A stretch of DNA of 64,000 bases, taken from contig JAFDVL010000007.1 in NCBI GenBank assembly GCA_018268995.1, forward strand, positions 51,381-115,380. Reading direction: 5' to 3'. Below the pieces are notes generated by a model. The model had not been told where the DNA came from. It searched no databases and saw only the letters and a program-made list of their open reading frames with translations. Of this stretch, positions 1-9,939 are shown one piece after another. The translations under genes were made by a program, and so were the position numbers. Each line of letters starts with the position of its first letter. Within the stretch, counting starts at the first letter, position 1. Origin of the DNA: Acidobacteriota bacterium (GTDB lineage: Bacteria > Acidobacteriota > Blastocatellia > RBC074).

Positions 1-2213
1 GCATCGCAGGTTCAGGCGAACCAAAGTTTCTATTCTGGCGCGAGCAATCACAATCGTTTGAGGCAATGGCCTGCTATTCCAATTTTGGTGGCGCAAGCGG
101 CAATCTGGCAGGCGGCAGCGAGGCAGAGTTTGTAAGCGGGTGCCGTGTGACTGAAGAGTTCTTTCGTGTGTTTGGGGTTACACCTGCTTTGGGTCGGACT
201 TTCACCAAAGAAGAAGATACGCCGGGAGGTGCAACAGTAGCGATTTTAAGCGACAAGCTCTGGCATCGCAGCTTTGGTGCCAACAAAGACATTTTAGGAC
301 AAACCGTGTTGCTGAATGATCAGCCTGTGACAGTGGTCGGAGTCATGCCAGCAGGGTTTCGCTTCAGCAGCAATTCAGATTTGTTTATTCCCATGAAGGC
401 TCGACTGGGTGCGCACTCAAACCCGAATGCTGAAGTTGTTGGCCGATTGAAAGCTGGTGTCACTATCGAACAAGCACAAGCCGAACTAACAGGCATTGCC
501 GAAAAATATCGCACGGCGTTCCCACAACAGATGCAGGTAGGCGAAACAATCGGGGTAAAGCCTTATCAGGAAATGTTCACGCAGGGCGTCGCGCGGATGC
601 TTTGGGTCTTGCTCGGTGCCGTAGGCTTTCTATTGTTGATCGCCTGCGCCAACGTCGCAAATTTGCAATTGGCACGGGCCGCAGCACGACAACGCGAGAT
701 CGCCGTTCGCATGGCGCTTGGGGCGGGCAATGGGCGCATTGTGCGGCAATTGTTGACGGAAGGAATTCTTCTGGCACTCATCGGCGGCGTGCTGGGAATG
801 CTTCTGGCGGTGTGGGGAACAGAAATGCTGGTAGCTTTATTGCCGGATGGAATGCTGCCTGACGTTGTAGCTGTCGGTGTGGACTGGCATGTGCTTTTGT
901 TTGTGCTTTGTGCTTCGCTGGCGACGGGAATCTTATTTGGACTTGCTCCGGTGTGGCAGGCAAAGCAGGTAGATGTGAATACCGCGCTGAAAGAAAACGC
1001 GACGAAAGGCGGGAGCGTTCGTGGCCGATTGCGCGGCGCTTTGGTCGTGACAGAAATTGCACTTTCGCTTGTGTTGTTGATTGGCGCAGGATTGTTGATT
1101 CGGACGTTTTCGTATCTGGTCAGTGTTGCGCCGGGCTTTGATCCCAACAATGTGCTGACATTTCAAGTCGCCTTACGGGGGGAACGCTATGACACGACGC
1201 AGGAAGCCGCTGCATTTTATCGTGATGCACTTGATCGGATTCGCGTGGTGCCGGGCGTAGAAAACGCTGCCGTAATCAATCGCCTGCCATTGGACTGGCA
1301 ATTCAATATGCCAGTCGTGTTTCCCAGTAGTCCCGATCAATTCAATAGTGTCCAGTTTCGGATTGTCACGCCTGATTATTTTCGGGTAATGAAGATTCCG
1401 GTGCAGCAAGGGCGCACATTTACATCGGCAGATGACGTTGCTGCACCGCCTGTTGCACTTGTCAACGAAGCATTTGTGCAACGCTATTTTCCAAAGCAGG
1501 ACATCATCGCGCAGCAACTTTCTGTTGGCGGCGTAAAGCGTGATCCGATGCGTCAGATCGTTGGGGTTGTCGGCAACATCAAACAACAAAGTCTGGATCG
1601 TCCCGCCCCACCGATGGTTTTCATCCCGATTCCACAGGTGTCTGATCAATTGCTGGCGACGGTCAACACTTTTACTCCTGGATATTTCACTGTCCGTACA
1701 ACCGTTGAGCCGATGAGTTTGCTGGCGACGATGAAAAAAGAAATCGCTGCGGTGGATTCACGACTGGCGTTGTCGCGGGTAGCAACAATGAAAGACATTG
1801 CCTCACGTTCAGTGGCAACGCAGCGGTTCAATATGAGTTTATTGGGCTTATTTGCGGGGCTGGGCGTGTTGTTGGCAGCAGTCGGAATTTATGGCGTGAT
1901 GTCTTACGCCGTCTCTGAACGCACGCAGGAAATCGGGATTCGTCTGGCGCTTGGAGCCAACACCCGTGATGTTTTGCGATTGGTCTTGCGACAGGGAATG
2001 ACTCTCACCGGAATTGGTGTTGCTGTTGGCTTGCTGGCTGCATTTGGATTGACACGGCTGATGCAGGGATTCTTATTTGGTGTCAGCGCCTCAAATCCAT
2101 TGACCTTCATCGTGGTCACAATCTTCCTGATCCTCATTGCGCTGGTGGCCTGCCTTGTGCCTGCTCGACGCGCAACCAACGTAGACCCACTGGTAGCGCT
2201 CCGCTACGAATAG
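1..2213 (+). CDS. ADOP-type ABC permease (MacB core + FtsX), 5' end outside window
   Basis: Membrane permease of the acidobacterial duplicated orphan permease type, related to MacB/FtsX transporters. The frame is open from base 3 with no start, and the first codons (ending in SFEAMACYS) read as a typical MacB periplasmic core, so the ATG at 66 is internal and the gene is truncated by the window edge. The protein shows a periplasmic core, an FtsX block (membrane segments near residues 180-200, 230-250, 275-298 and 325-350 counted from the ATG at 66), a second periplasmic core and a second FtsX block (three segments after residue 590). The repeated motif RE-IAVRMALGA / QEIGIRLALGA is characteristic. 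No ABC ATPase is next to it, which fits the orphan naming. Its substrate cannot be told from sequence. Confidence 0.92.
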   Translation, partial: IAGSGEPKFLFWREQSQSFEAMACYSNFGGASGNLAGGSEAEFVSGCRVTEEFFRVFGVTPALGRTFTKEEDTPGGATVAILSDKLWHRSFGANKDILGQTVLLNDQPVTVVGVMPAGFRFSSNSDLFIPMKARLGAHSNPNAEVVGRLKAGVTIEQAQAELTGIAEKYRTAFPQQMQVGETIGVKPYQEMFTQGVARMLWVLLGAVGFLLLIACANVANLQLARAAARQREIAVRMALGAGNGRIVRQLLTEGILLALIGGVLGMLLAVWGTEMLVALLPDGMLPDVVAVGVDWHVLLFVLCASLATGILFGLAPVWQAKQVDVNTALKENATKGGSVRGRLRGALVVTEIALSLVLLIGAGLLIRTFSYLVSVAPGFDPNNVLTFQVALRGERYDTTQEAAAFYRDALDRIRVVPGVENAAVINRLPLDWQFNMPVVFPSSPDQFNSVQFRIVTPDYFRVMKIPVQQGRTFTSADDVAAPPVALVNEAFVQRYFPKQDIIAQQLSVGGVKRDPMRQIVGVVGNIKQQSLDRPAPPMVFIPIPQVSDQLLATVNTFTPGYFTVRTTVEPMSLLATMKKEIAAVDSRLALSRVATMKDIASRSVATQRFNMSLLGLFAGLGVLLAAVGIYGVMSYAVSERTQEIGIRLALGANTRDVLRLVLRQGMTLTGIGVAVGLLAAFGLTRLMQGFLFGVSASNPLTFIVVTIFLILIALVACLVPARRATNVDPLVALRYE

Positions 2214-2281
2214 CTTTCGTCCTTTGGGCAGCAAAAAAATGATAGTTGAAAAAAAACGCTGTGCGGCTCACACTTTGCCTT

Positions 2282-3676
2282 ATGAGCTTAGTGGATCAAT
2301 CTGTTATGCAACTTTGCCGCACGATTCAGGCTGCGCATGGTCGCGCATTTCTTGTCGGTGGTTGCGTTCGTGATCAATTGCGACAGGTGCCGAATTTAGA
2401 TTATGACCTTGAAGTCTATGGTCTGGAGCCATCACGATTGCGCACGTTATTGGAAGCGCAAGGCAAAGTGAATGCCGTTGGGGAAGCCTTCACGGTTTAC
2501 AAAGTAAAGCTTGGCGAATTGACGATTGATGTTTCGATCCCACGTCGTGAATCGAAAGTGGGGCGCGGGCATCGTGGCTTTGAAGTCACAGGCGATCCGT
2601 GGATGCGTTATGAAGACGCGGCGCGGCGTCGTGATTTTACGATCAATGCCGTGATGTACGATCCGCTTTCGGATGAAGTCGTTGACCCTTTTCACGGGCG
2701 CGAAGATATTGCCAAACGCCTCATTCGTGCGGTTGATCCAGATACATTTGTCGAGGACAGTTTGCGCGTTTTGCGTGCGATGCAATTTGCTGCGCGATTT
2801 GAATTTGCCATTGATCCCGCGACGGTTGAGCTTTGCCGTGGCATAGATTTATCTGACCTGCCCGCAGAACGAATCTGGGCCGAGGTCGAAAAATGGCTGC
2901 TGCAATCCAACAAACCTTCCGTTGGATTTTGGGCAGCAATCCAGCTTGGCATGACTGAAAAACTCTGGCCGGAAATTCACGCCTTGATTGGTTGTCCACA
3001 GGAATATGAATGGCATCCCGAAGGCGATGTGGATATTCATACGGCAATGGTGATTGATGAGGCGCGAAAGCTGATTGATGATTTGCCACGTCCGAAAAAG
3101 CTGGCGGTGATGCTCGGCGCGCTGGCGCATGATTTTGGCAAGCCTGCTACGACGAAAAACGAAGATGGCCGCATTCGCTCAAAAGGCCATGAAGACGCAG
3201 GTGTTGCACCCACGGAAGCCTTTCTTGATCGCCTGAAACTCAACACCATTGATGGCTACGATGTGCGCCAGCAAGTGATTGCTTTGGTGGCCGCTCATCT
3301 GGTTCCGGGGCATTTCTACAAATCATTTCAAAAGGGCGAGAAGGTGTCAGATGGGGCATTTCGTCGTTTGGCTCAACGCGTCGAACCGGATTTGCTCTAT
3401 CGCGTGGCGCGCGCCGATTGTCTGGGGCGAACAGGTGATTTCAAACCTGATGCGATGGAGTGGTTCATTGCAAGAGCCAGGGAACTGTCTGTCGTCGAGA
3501 AAGCGCCGCCCCCAATTTTGCTGGGGCGTCATGTTTTGAGTCTTGGGCTAAAACCTGGGCCGCAGGTTGGGCAAATCACGAAAGCTGTGTACGAACTGCA
3601 ACTCGACGGACAAGTAGTTACGCTTGACGAAGCGATTGCGGCGGCTCAAGGGTTGATCGAAGGGGAAATGAGATGA
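2282..3676 (+). CDS. cca: CCA tRNA nucleotidyltransferase / poly(A) polymerase family with HD domain
   Basis: Adds or repairs the CCA end of tRNAs in the cytoplasm. The N-terminus has the class II nucleotidyltransferase signature GGCVRD followed by LDYDLEVYG, whose DxD holds the metal ions, and the RRDFTINAV motif. Middle residues form the tRNA-binding region. An HD phosphohydrolase domain follows, with ALAHDFGKP around residue 280. A TTG codon at 2246 also opens this frame, but the extra residues look unlike the family, so I chose the ATG at 2282; the ATG at 2306 is also possible. There is no strong Shine-Dalgarno. Its last codons overlap the next gene by four bases (ATGA), which suggests translational coupling. 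Confidence 0.93.
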   Translation: MSLVDQSVMQLCRTIQAAHGRAFLVGGCVRDQLRQVPNLDYDLEVYGLEPSRLRTLLEAQGKVNAVGEAFTVYKVKLGELTIDVSIPRRESKVGRGHRGFEVTGDPWMRYEDAARRRDFTINAVMYDPLSDEVVDPFHGREDIAKRLIRAVDPDTFVEDSLRVLRAMQFAARFEFAIDPATVELCRGIDLSDLPAERIWAEVEKWLLQSNKPSVGFWAAIQLGMTEKLWPEIHALIGCPQEYEWHPEGDVDIHTAMVIDEARKLIDDLPRPKKLAVMLGALAHDFGKPATTKNEDGRIRSKGHEDAGVAPTEAFLDRLKLNTIDGYDVRQQVIALVAAHLVPGHFYKSFQKGEKVSDGAFRRLAQRVEPDLLYRVARADCLGRTGDFKPDAMEWFIARARELSVVEKAPPPILLGRHVLSLGLKPGPQVGQITKAVYELQLDGQVVTLDEAIAAAQGLIEGEMR

Positions 3677-4332
3677 AAGTGATCGCCTTTTTGCTTCTTT
3701 GTTCGCTGCACGTGCTGGCGCAACCGACGATCAAGGAAGACGGAACCCAGGTCTTGCTTGATGGCAAAGTCCTGCTGGACGCAACGAAAGATGGTTTTAT
3801 GCGCGTGCTGGAAATCCACTCGGCACCGAACGGACAGAATTTTCTGGTTCTTGTGTGTGGCTTTGAATGTTTCGAGAACAAAGGTTTTCTTTTCCGGGCG
3901 AACGGCACGGGCAAGCGCATGTTTCCGGGGCGCGGCAGTTACATTTTGCAAAACAAAGTCGAGTGGTCTGCTGATAGCAAATACGTCTTTTATTTTCGCA
4001 TCAATTCGACCGCTGCTGATTTGCCGCTTGATCCGCCCCGCGAAGAGTGGAAGCAAATCAACGTGCGGACGGGCGCGAACACTGTAGCCACAAAGCGGCG
4101 TCTAAAACCACAAGCAACCTATGCCGTCATTCATCTCTGGAGTGATGTGTTGAATGTGCGCGCTGCACCACATGCCAGAGCTGCTATCATCGGGACCATC
4201 CCGTCCGATGGCAACGGCATTCGCTATACGGGCGAAACGAAGCGCACGGGCACCGTGATTTGGGCGAAAGTTAAATTTCGGACTCTGACTGGTTGGGTGA
4301 ACCAAAGTTACCTGTCCGAAGAACTGCCCTGA
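3673..4332 (+). CDS. Exported protein with C-terminal bacterial SH3 domain
   Basis: A 219-residue protein with a short signal peptide (cleavage probably after LHVLA-Q). The middle part has alternating strands resembling a small beta-propeller or TolB-like fragment ([11 protein letters not shown]) but I do not name it. The last 70 residues match a bacterial SH3 (SH3b) domain: a VLNVRAAP core, then GTVIWAKVK and [10 protein letters not shown]3b domains usually bind peptidoglycan or peptides. The ATG overlaps the stop of the cca gene, so the two are probably co-transcribed. The exact role is unknown. Confidence 0.8.
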   Translation: MKVIAFLLLCSLHVLAQPTIKEDGTQVLLDGKVLLDATKDGFMRVLEIHSAPNGQNFLVLVCGFECFENKGFLFRANGTGKRMFPGRGSYILQNKVEWSADSKYVFYFRINSTAADLPLDPPREEWKQINVRTGANTVATKRRLKPQATYAVIHLWSDVLNVRAAPHARAAIIGTIPSDGNGIRYTGETKRTGTVIWAKVKFRTLTGWVNQSYLSEELP

Positions 4333-4342
4333 AACTGCATGG

Positions 4343-4371
4343 TTGTCTACATTTTGTAATCCACCTATACT
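4343..4371 (+). promoter_or_regulatory. Putative sigma-70 promoter of the CHAT-TPR gene
   Basis: TTGTCT at 4343-4348 and TATACT at 4366-4371, separated by 17 bases. Transcription would begin near 4378, downstream of the TTG that could open the frame at 4343, so the ATG at 4421 must be the start if this promoter is used. Confidence 0.5.
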
Positions 4372-4420
4372 GCGTTCGTCACAGCATTCGTCATTACCTG
4401 CAATCCACCGCGAGGTCGCT

Positions 4421-7400
4421 ATGATTACTCAACGCTCGGTTTGGATGAGGACGCTGCTCCCCACTTGGATTTTCCTCTTCAATGCAATTTTGTTTGCCCA
4501 GACTAACAGTCTGAGTCTGGAAATCGGGCAACCCCAGAAACGCGAACTGACCGGGGGTAGGCAGCACGCTTATCAACTTGCGATGACCTCTGGTCAATAT
4601 GGTCATTTGATCGTTACACAACTGGGAATAGACATTGCTGTTACCGTACTCAGCCCGGATGGAAAAATACTGGTGGAAGTGGACGAATTTGATGAGACAA
4701 ATGAGTCGGAATCTGTGTGTTGGATTGCTGAAAGCGCCGGCCTCTATCGCATTGAAATTTACCCTACGGAAAAAAACGCGGCGACTGGACAGTATGAAAT
4801 CAAGCTGACTGAGTTGCGATCCGCAACCCAACAAGATCGCAAACGCGTCACCGCTGAGCAAACGTTTGCTGCGGGCGGAAAACTATTCGATGAAGGCACT
4901 GCCGCATCATATCGGCTGGCCCGCCCACAGTTCGAGACGGCGATCCTGCTTTTTCGTGAAATGGGCGAGCGAGAACGCGAAGCCTCCGCCTGTTTTCTGC
5001 TTGGTTTGACAGAAAATAGTCTTAATGAAAAAGCGCGTGCATTACCGCATTTTCAAACTGCGCAACGATTGCGCCACGATCTGCAAGACCGTGCAGGTGA
5101 GGCCGCAGCCTGGCAAAATCTCGGCACGATTCACAACGATCTCGGCGACAGGCGTAAAGCATTGGACGCCTATTTACAGGCGTTGCCGTTGCGGCGCGAA
5201 GCTAAAGATCGCAGCGGTGAGGCAATCACGCTCAATGGCCTCGGCAATGTGTATCGAGACCTGGGGGAACGACGCAAGGCGCTGGAATATTATCTGCAAT
5301 CCCTGCCAATCAGACGTGAAATCAAGGATCGAAATGGCGAAGCCATCACGCTCAATAATCTCGGCGTGATTTATGATGATCTGGGTGAAGTCCAAAAAAT
5401 GCTGGACGTCTATCAACAGGCGTTGCCATTGCGCCGTGATGCGCGTGGCCGGGCGATAACGCTGAATAATATTGGCCGGGCGTATGATCGTTTAGGTTTG
5501 TCAGAAGAAGCACTCAGTTATTTCAATCAGGCACTGCCGCTGGCTCGTCAAATTGCCGACAAATTGATCGAAGCGCGCGCCCTAAATTTTATGGGCCTGG
5601 CGTACTCGGCACTGGGGGACTATCAAAAAGCGCAGGCACATTTGAAAGCGGCTCTCCCACTTTACCGTGAAGTAAAAAATCGTGCTGGCGAGGCTTCGAC
5701 GCTTCACAATCTTGGCCTGATTCACGACGCCTTATCGCAACCTCAACAGGCATTGGAGGTCTATCAACAAGCGCTCTTGATTTCGCGTGAAGCCAAAAAT
5801 CAACAATACGAGGCGTACATCAGCAATGAACTGGGATTTGTTTATGACCGTTTGGGAAACAAGTCGGAAGCGATGAAGTCACAACGGCACGCGCTTGAAT
5901 TGAGTCTTGTCATTGGTGATGCGAGACGCGTCGCGAAATCCAGATATGGCATTGCCAGAATCGAACGCGAATCAGGCAAGTTGGAAGCGGCAAAGGAACA
6001 AATTCGCCAGGCGATTGAAACTACTGAAACCATTCGCGCCAAGCTCGACAATCCTGAATTGCGCGCATCGTATCGAGCTTCGACCGGGCAGTATTACGAA
6101 TTTTACATAGATTTGCTGATGCAGATGCGCAAGAAGCCATCCGGCGCGCGTGATTTTGCGACTCTGGCATTTCAGGTCAATGAGCAAGCGCGGGCGCGCA
6201 GCCTGCTTGAAATGCTGCTCAACGCGGATGCCGAGATTCAGCCTGATTCGCCTTCGCAGACTGTTTCCCGCGAAAGAGAGCTACAACTGCAATTAACTGA
6301 CAAGGTCGCCCAGCAGCTAACGATGCTGGCTGGTTCATCCACATCTGAACAGGCAACCGCAGTAGCCGCAGAAGTAGACGCGATCAAACGGGAATTACGA
6401 ACCGTGCAGGCAGCAGTGCAACGCGACAATCCACGATACAGCACACTCATTCTGCCCCAGCCGATGAGCGTTGCCGATTTGCAACGACAACTGCTGGATT
6501 CCAATACGATGGTGTTGGAATATTCTTTAGGTGAAGAGCGAAGTTACTTATGGGCGATCTCCGCGCATTCCCTCCACAGCTATGAATTGCCAGGCCGCGC
6601 CAAGATTGAACCGCTGGCCAAACGCTTCTACGAATTGCTCACAGATCCAAGCCAGCAAAAATCAGAACGAAGAACCAATCGAAGCCTGACGATTTCTAAC
6701 CCTGAAACCTACCATTTTCGCGAGGCCGCCAGCGCATTGAGCCAAATCCTGTTGGGGCCGGTGGCGAACCAATTGGGCCGGAAGCGATTGTTGATTGTGG
6801 CGGATGGGGCATTGCAGTACGTGCCGTTTGCGGCGCTGCCCGCGCCAAAGGATGAGAGAGGAAGAAGGATGAAGGATGAAAAGAAACCTCATCCTTTGAT
6901 TGTAGATCACGAAATCATCAACCTGCCTTCTGCTTCAACGTTTGCTTTGCAGCGAAAATTACTGGAAGCTCGCTCGCCGGCCCCGAAAACGATTCTGGTG
7001 TTGGCTGATCCGGTTTTTGACCCACAGGATGAGCGCGTCCAGATTGCAAAGTCCAATTCGTCTGCAAAGAAAAACGAATCGCTGGCGGCGGCAACGCGCG
7101 GATTACAGATCAAGCTGAAGCAGGCAGCAACAGAATCTGGGTTTTCTGCCGGGACGTTGAATGTTCCTCGGTTGCCAGGAACACGGCGCGAGGCAGAGAA
7201 TATTTTGGCTCTCGTTGCTGGCCAGGAACAAATGCGAGCGCTGGATTTTCAGGCCAGTCGTCAAACTATCGTCAATGATGAGCTGCGCCAATATCGGTAT
7301 TTGCATTTCGCCACGCACGGGTTTTTGAATAGTCTGCACCCAGAATTGTCGGGCATTGTGCTCTCGCTGGTGAATGAAAACGGAGAATCGCAAACCGATG

Positions 7401-7744
7401 GTTTTTTGCTTGCACACGAGGTCTATAACCTGAAATTGCAGGCTGATCTGGTGACGTTGAGCGCCTGTCAGACCGGACTTGGCAAAGAGGTCAGAGGCGA
7501 AGGCATTGTCGGCATGACGCGCGGGTTAATGTATGCCGGAGCAGCGCGGGTGGTGGTCAGTTTGTGGAATGTGGATGATGATGCTACGGCTGCACTGATG
7601 GAACGATTTTATCGCGGTATCCTCAAAAATGGCTTGCGCCCTGCGGCTGCTTTACGGGCGGCGCAGATCGCCTTGTGGAAGCAGCAACAATGGAAGGCAC
7701 CGTATTTTTGGGCTGCGTTTGGGTTGCAGGGCGAATGGCGATGA
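4421..7744 (+). CDS. Secreted PPC-TPR-CHAT domain protein (putative caspase-like peptidase)
   Basis: An 1107-residue protein with a signal peptide (ending near LFAQTN). Residues about 30-135 resemble a bacterial pre-peptidase (PPC-like) domain. A long tetratricopeptide array follows to about residue 530, with 40-residue units in the N-L-G--Y-DLGE--KAL-Y--ALPL-R style. After a helical linker comes a CHAT domain. CHAT domains are caspase-like cysteine peptidases; the dyad is visible as His966 in YLHFATHGF and Cys1016 in LSACQTGLG, so the enzyme should be active. Start chosen at ATG 4421, preceded by GAGG and by a promoter that excludes the upstream TTG. The 3' end lies three bases from a converging gene. 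TPR-CHAT proteins occur widely in Acidobacteria and Cyanobacteria; the substrate is unknown. Confidence 0.9.
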   Translation: MITQRSVWMRTLLPTWIFLFNAILFAQTNSLSLEIGQPQKRELTGGRQHAYQLAMTSGQYGHLIVTQLGIDIAVTVLSPDGKILVEVDEFDETNESESVCWIAESAGLYRIEIYPTEKNAATGQYEIKLTELRSATQQDRKRVTAEQTFAAGGKLFDEGTAASYRLARPQFETAILLFREMGEREREASACFLLGLTENSLNEKARALPHFQTAQRLRHDLQDRAGEAAAWQNLGTIHNDLGDRRKALDAYLQALPLRREAKDRSGEAITLNGLGNVYRDLGERRKALEYYLQSLPIRREIKDRNGEAITLNNLGVIYDDLGEVQKMLDVYQQALPLRRDARGRAITLNNIGRAYDRLGLSEEALSYFNQALPLARQIADKLIEARALNFMGLAYSALGDYQKAQAHLKAALPLYREVKNRAGEASTLHNLGLIHDALSQPQQALEVYQQALLISREAKNQQYEAYISNELGFVYDRLGNKSEAMKSQRHALELSLVIGDARRVAKSRYGIARIERESGKLEAAKEQIRQAIETTETIRAKLDNPELRASYRASTGQYYEFYIDLLMQMRKKPSGARDFATLAFQVNEQARARSLLEMLLNADAEIQPDSPSQTVSRERELQLQLTDKVAQQLTMLAGSSTSEQATAVAAEVDAIKRELRTVQAAVQRDNPRYSTLILPQPMSVADLQRQLLDSNTMVLEYSLGEERSYLWAISAHSLHSYELPGRAKIEPLAKRFYELLTDPSQQKSERRTNRSLTISNPETYHFREAASALSQILLGPVANQLGRKRLLIVADGALQYVPFAALPAPKDERGRRMKDEKKPHPLIVDHEIINLPSASTFALQRKLLEARSPAPKTILVLADPVFDPQDERVQIAKSNSSAKKNESLAAATRGLQIKLKQAATESGFSAGTLNVPRLPGTRREAENILALVAGQEQMRALDFQASRQTIVNDELRQYRYLHFATHGFLNSLHPELSGIVLSLVNENGESQTDGFLLAHEVYNLKLQADLVTLSACQTGLGKEVRGEGIVGMTRGLMYAGAARVVVSLWNVDDDATAALMERFYRGILKNGLRPAAALRAAQIALWKQQQWKAPYFWAAFGLQGEWR

Positions 7745-7747
7745 GGC

Positions 7748-8527
7748 CTAACCAACCTGGACAGTTAACATTGAAATTGAGCCGCCCTCATATCCTTCGA
7801 CCGGAAAGCTGATGGCTTCGCCTTCTTGCCGACAACCGAGCACGTAGAGCAACGGCAAATAGTGCTCTGGCGTTGGGATAGACAACATTGCATCCTGTCC
7901 CAATTGCGGATAATCAATCAGCCTCTCATCCTGACCTTGTATCATCAGTTCACGGGCCATCGCGTCAAAACGTGTTGCCCAGTCGTAGGCCGCAGTCGTT
8001 GGATTGCCCCAGGCATATGCCCGCAGGTTGTGAACCAGATTCCCACTGCCGATGATCAAAACACCTTCGTCGCGCAGTGCAGCTAATTGCTTGCCTAGTT
8101 CAAAGTGAAATTGAGGCGGCTGACGATGATCAATGCTGAGTTGGACGATTGGAATATCCGCCTGCGGGAATACATGGCACAACACCGCCCACGTGCCATG
8201 GTCCAATCCCCCGGTTACATCCATCGCAACAGGCTGCGGTGCTAAAATTTCCTGCACTCGGCCTGCCAGTTTCAAATCGCCGGGAGCCGGATATTGGATT
8301 TGATAAAGTTCTACCGGAAAGCCGCCGAAATCGTGGATGGTGCGAGGTTGTTCATTAGCCGTGACTGCCGTTGCCGGAACGTACCAGTGGGCGGAGATGG
8401 CAAGAATTGCCTGAGGGCGGGGAATCGTTTTCCCGATGTTCGCCCAGCCCTCAGTGTACTGATTTTGCGCCAGCGCATTCATCGGATTCCCGTGGCCGAA
8501 AAATATGACTGGCATTCGTGTCGGCAT
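7748..8527 (-). CDS. ygiD: Extradiol ring-cleavage dioxygenase, 4,5-DOPA dioxygenase family
   Basis: Class III (LigB-type) extradiol dioxygenase of the YgiD/DODA family, which cleaves catecholic substrates such as L-DOPA using a bound metal. The typical N-terminus VIFFGHGNPMNAL supplies the first metal His, AHWYVP the second, and a NLVHNLR segment and HYLPLLYVLG near the end the others. Length (259 residues) matches the family. The frame is open further upstream to 8626, but those residues are not family-like; ATG 8527 gives the canonical start, with GGAG about 13 bases before it. It lies 23 bases downstream of the repeat protein gene. Physiological substrate not inferable. Confidence 0.88.
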   Translation of the reverse strand: MPTRMPVIFFGHGNPMNALAQNQYTEGWANIGKTIPRPQAILAISAHWYVPATAVTANEQPRTIHDFGGFPVELYQIQYPAPGDLKLAGRVQEILAPQPVAMDVTGGLDHGTWAVLCHVFPQADIPIVQLSIDHRQPPQFHFELGKQLAALRDEGVLIIGSGNLVHNLRAYAWGNPTTAAYDWATRFDAMARELMIQGQDERLIDYPQLGQDAMLSIPTPEHYLPLLYVLGCRQEGEAISFPVEGYEGGSISMLTVQVG

Positions 8528-8550
8528 AAAATCAGGTTGGCTCCGGTTGC

Positions 8551-9180
8551 CTATTTCGCAGGCCGCTTCATGATAACGACCAGCTCCTTGCCGCCAAAGG
8601 ACGTTTCCGCGACGGTGATGCCGCAAAATGTGAAGCCTTGTGCTGCCACCTGATTCATTTCCTTCTGCATCGTCGAAGTTTTCGTCGTGGCCAGTAATTG
8701 ATACTCTTCTTTGCCTTCAATATTGTCGAGTTCCATGATGACAACCACTTCTTTGCCGCCGAAAGTGGTTTCAAAAACACTCTGGCCTTTGTACACGAAC
8801 CCTGCTGCCGCTGCCTGATTCATTTCCTTTTGCATTGTCGAAGTTTTTTGCGTGGCCAGCAACTTGTACTGATAGCTGGCAGTGGTTTTGCCCCCTTTGG
8901 GGCGTCCCATAATAACGACTGATTCTTTGCCTCCGACAGAGGTTTCACCGCCCATCGTGCCTTCAAACCGATAGCCTTCAGCGCCTGCCTCATTCATTTC
9001 CTTTTGCATCGTGCCCGTCTTGTTCGTGGCCAGTAGCACGTATTCCATGTCGTCACGCTGCGGAAATGCTGTGGCAGGGGGGGAGGTGATTTTGGTCGCT
9101 TTTGGCTTAGCTGGTCTTGCCCATCCAGGCATTGGTAAAGAAATTGCGAGCAGGAAAAGGAATGTGAGAAATCGAGTCAT
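8551..9180 (-). CDS. Exported protein of three tandem ~55-residue repeats, unknown function
   Basis: A 209-residue protein with a signal peptide ([16 protein letters not shown], cleaved near GWA-RP). The mature part is three copies of one unit with pattern Y-LLAT-KT-TMQKEMN-A-A-GF-F-G---ET--GGKE-VVIM, joined by short linkers. The copies are also similar in DNA: the ATTCATTTCCTT block recurs at 8653, 8818 and 8992. The unit is vaguely like DUF4177 proteins (short beta-alpha-beta with a GAEGY-like motif) but I cannot assign it firmly. The third copy in the protein carries a lone Cys (GFTFCG). Function unknown; lies immediately upstream of the dioxygenase gene on the same strand. Confidence 0.8.
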   Translation of the reverse strand: MTRFLTFLFLLAISLPMPGWARPAKPKATKITSPPATAFPQRDDMEYVLLATNKTGTMQKEMNEAGAEGYRFEGTMGGETSVGGKESVVIMGRPKGGKTTASYQYKLLATQKTSTMQKEMNQAAAAGFVYKGQSVFETTFGGKEVVVIMELDNIEGKEEYQLLATTKTSTMQKEMNQVAAQGFTFCGITVAETSFGGKELVVIMKRPAK

Positions 9181-9207
9181 ATCTTTATACCTCCAGGGAA
9201 GCGATGG

Positions 9208-9855
9208 TTAAGCGTGTGCTCCGGCTTTGCGCGCGCGCAGGGCTTCGATGACCGCAGGCAAAACCGAGATGAAAATGATGGCAATAATCACCAGACCGAA
9301 ATTGTTTTTGACGATGGGCAAATTGCCGAAGAAAAAGCCGAGCGCAACCAATCCACAAATCCATAAAATCCCGCCTGCAACGCTGAAGGCTAAAAATTTG
9401 GGATAGTGCATGCGTCCGAACCCCGCCACAAAAGGGGCAAATGTGCGGACGATAGGCACGAAGCGCGCAATCACGACGGTTTTAGCTCCGTACTTGCCAT
9501 AAAACTTCTCTGTGCGAGTAAGGTATTGTTTATTGAAAAGTTTGGAGTCTTCGCTCGTGAAAAGCTTCGCTCCAATGGTGCGCCCAATCCAATAGTTCAG
9601 GTTGTCTCCGATGATGGCTGCGCACATCAGGATAAGGCAGAGCAGAATCGGATTGAGATGGCCGGTTGCAGACAATGCTCCCAAGGCAAAGAGCAGCGAG
9701 TCGCCAGGTAAAAATGGTGTGACGACCAGGCCAGTTTCACAAAAAATGATGAGGAATAAGATTGCATAAGCCCAGCCTTGATATTCGCCCACAAGCCAGC
9801 CTAAGTGCTTATCCAGGTGCAGTACAATGTCAATCAGGTGTTTGATAAATTCCAT
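9208..9855 (-). CDS. DedA / SNARE-associated (VTT domain) membrane protein
   Basis: Inner-membrane protein of the DedA family; family members are implicated in lipid (undecaprenyl-phosphate or phospholipid) flipping and membrane homeostasis. Visible signatures are ETGLVVTPFLPGDSLLF near the first membrane region and the RFVPIVRTFAPFVAG motif with the conserved arginines and proline, followed by two or three further hydrophobic segments. The reading frame extends 20 residues upstream to 9915, but ATG 9855 (MEFIKHLIDIVLHLD) gives the normal length of about 215 residues. It is oriented with pcm and surE. Confidence 0.9.
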   Translation of the reverse strand: MEFIKHLIDIVLHLDKHLGWLVGEYQGWAYAILFLIIFCETGLVVTPFLPGDSLLFALGALSATGHLNPILLCLILMCAAIIGDNLNYWIGRTIGAKLFTSEDSKLFNKQYLTRTEKFYGKYGAKTVVIARFVPIVRTFAPFVAGFGRMHYPKFLAFSVAGGILWICGLVALGFFFGNLPIVKNNFGLVIIAIIFISVLPAVIEALRARKAGAHA

Positions 9856-9939
9856 AGAAGGTTTGTTTTCATTTGTCCTCTGGCGCTTGCCATTGGCTAG
9901 CATTGCCAATGACAACTGACCCGTGACAAATGGCGAGGA

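Noticed and set aside
566..1150. 194-residue minus-strand frame inside the first permease
   Set aside because: Shadow of the permease reading frame on the opposite strand; Ser/Thr/Pro-rich and without a start signal.
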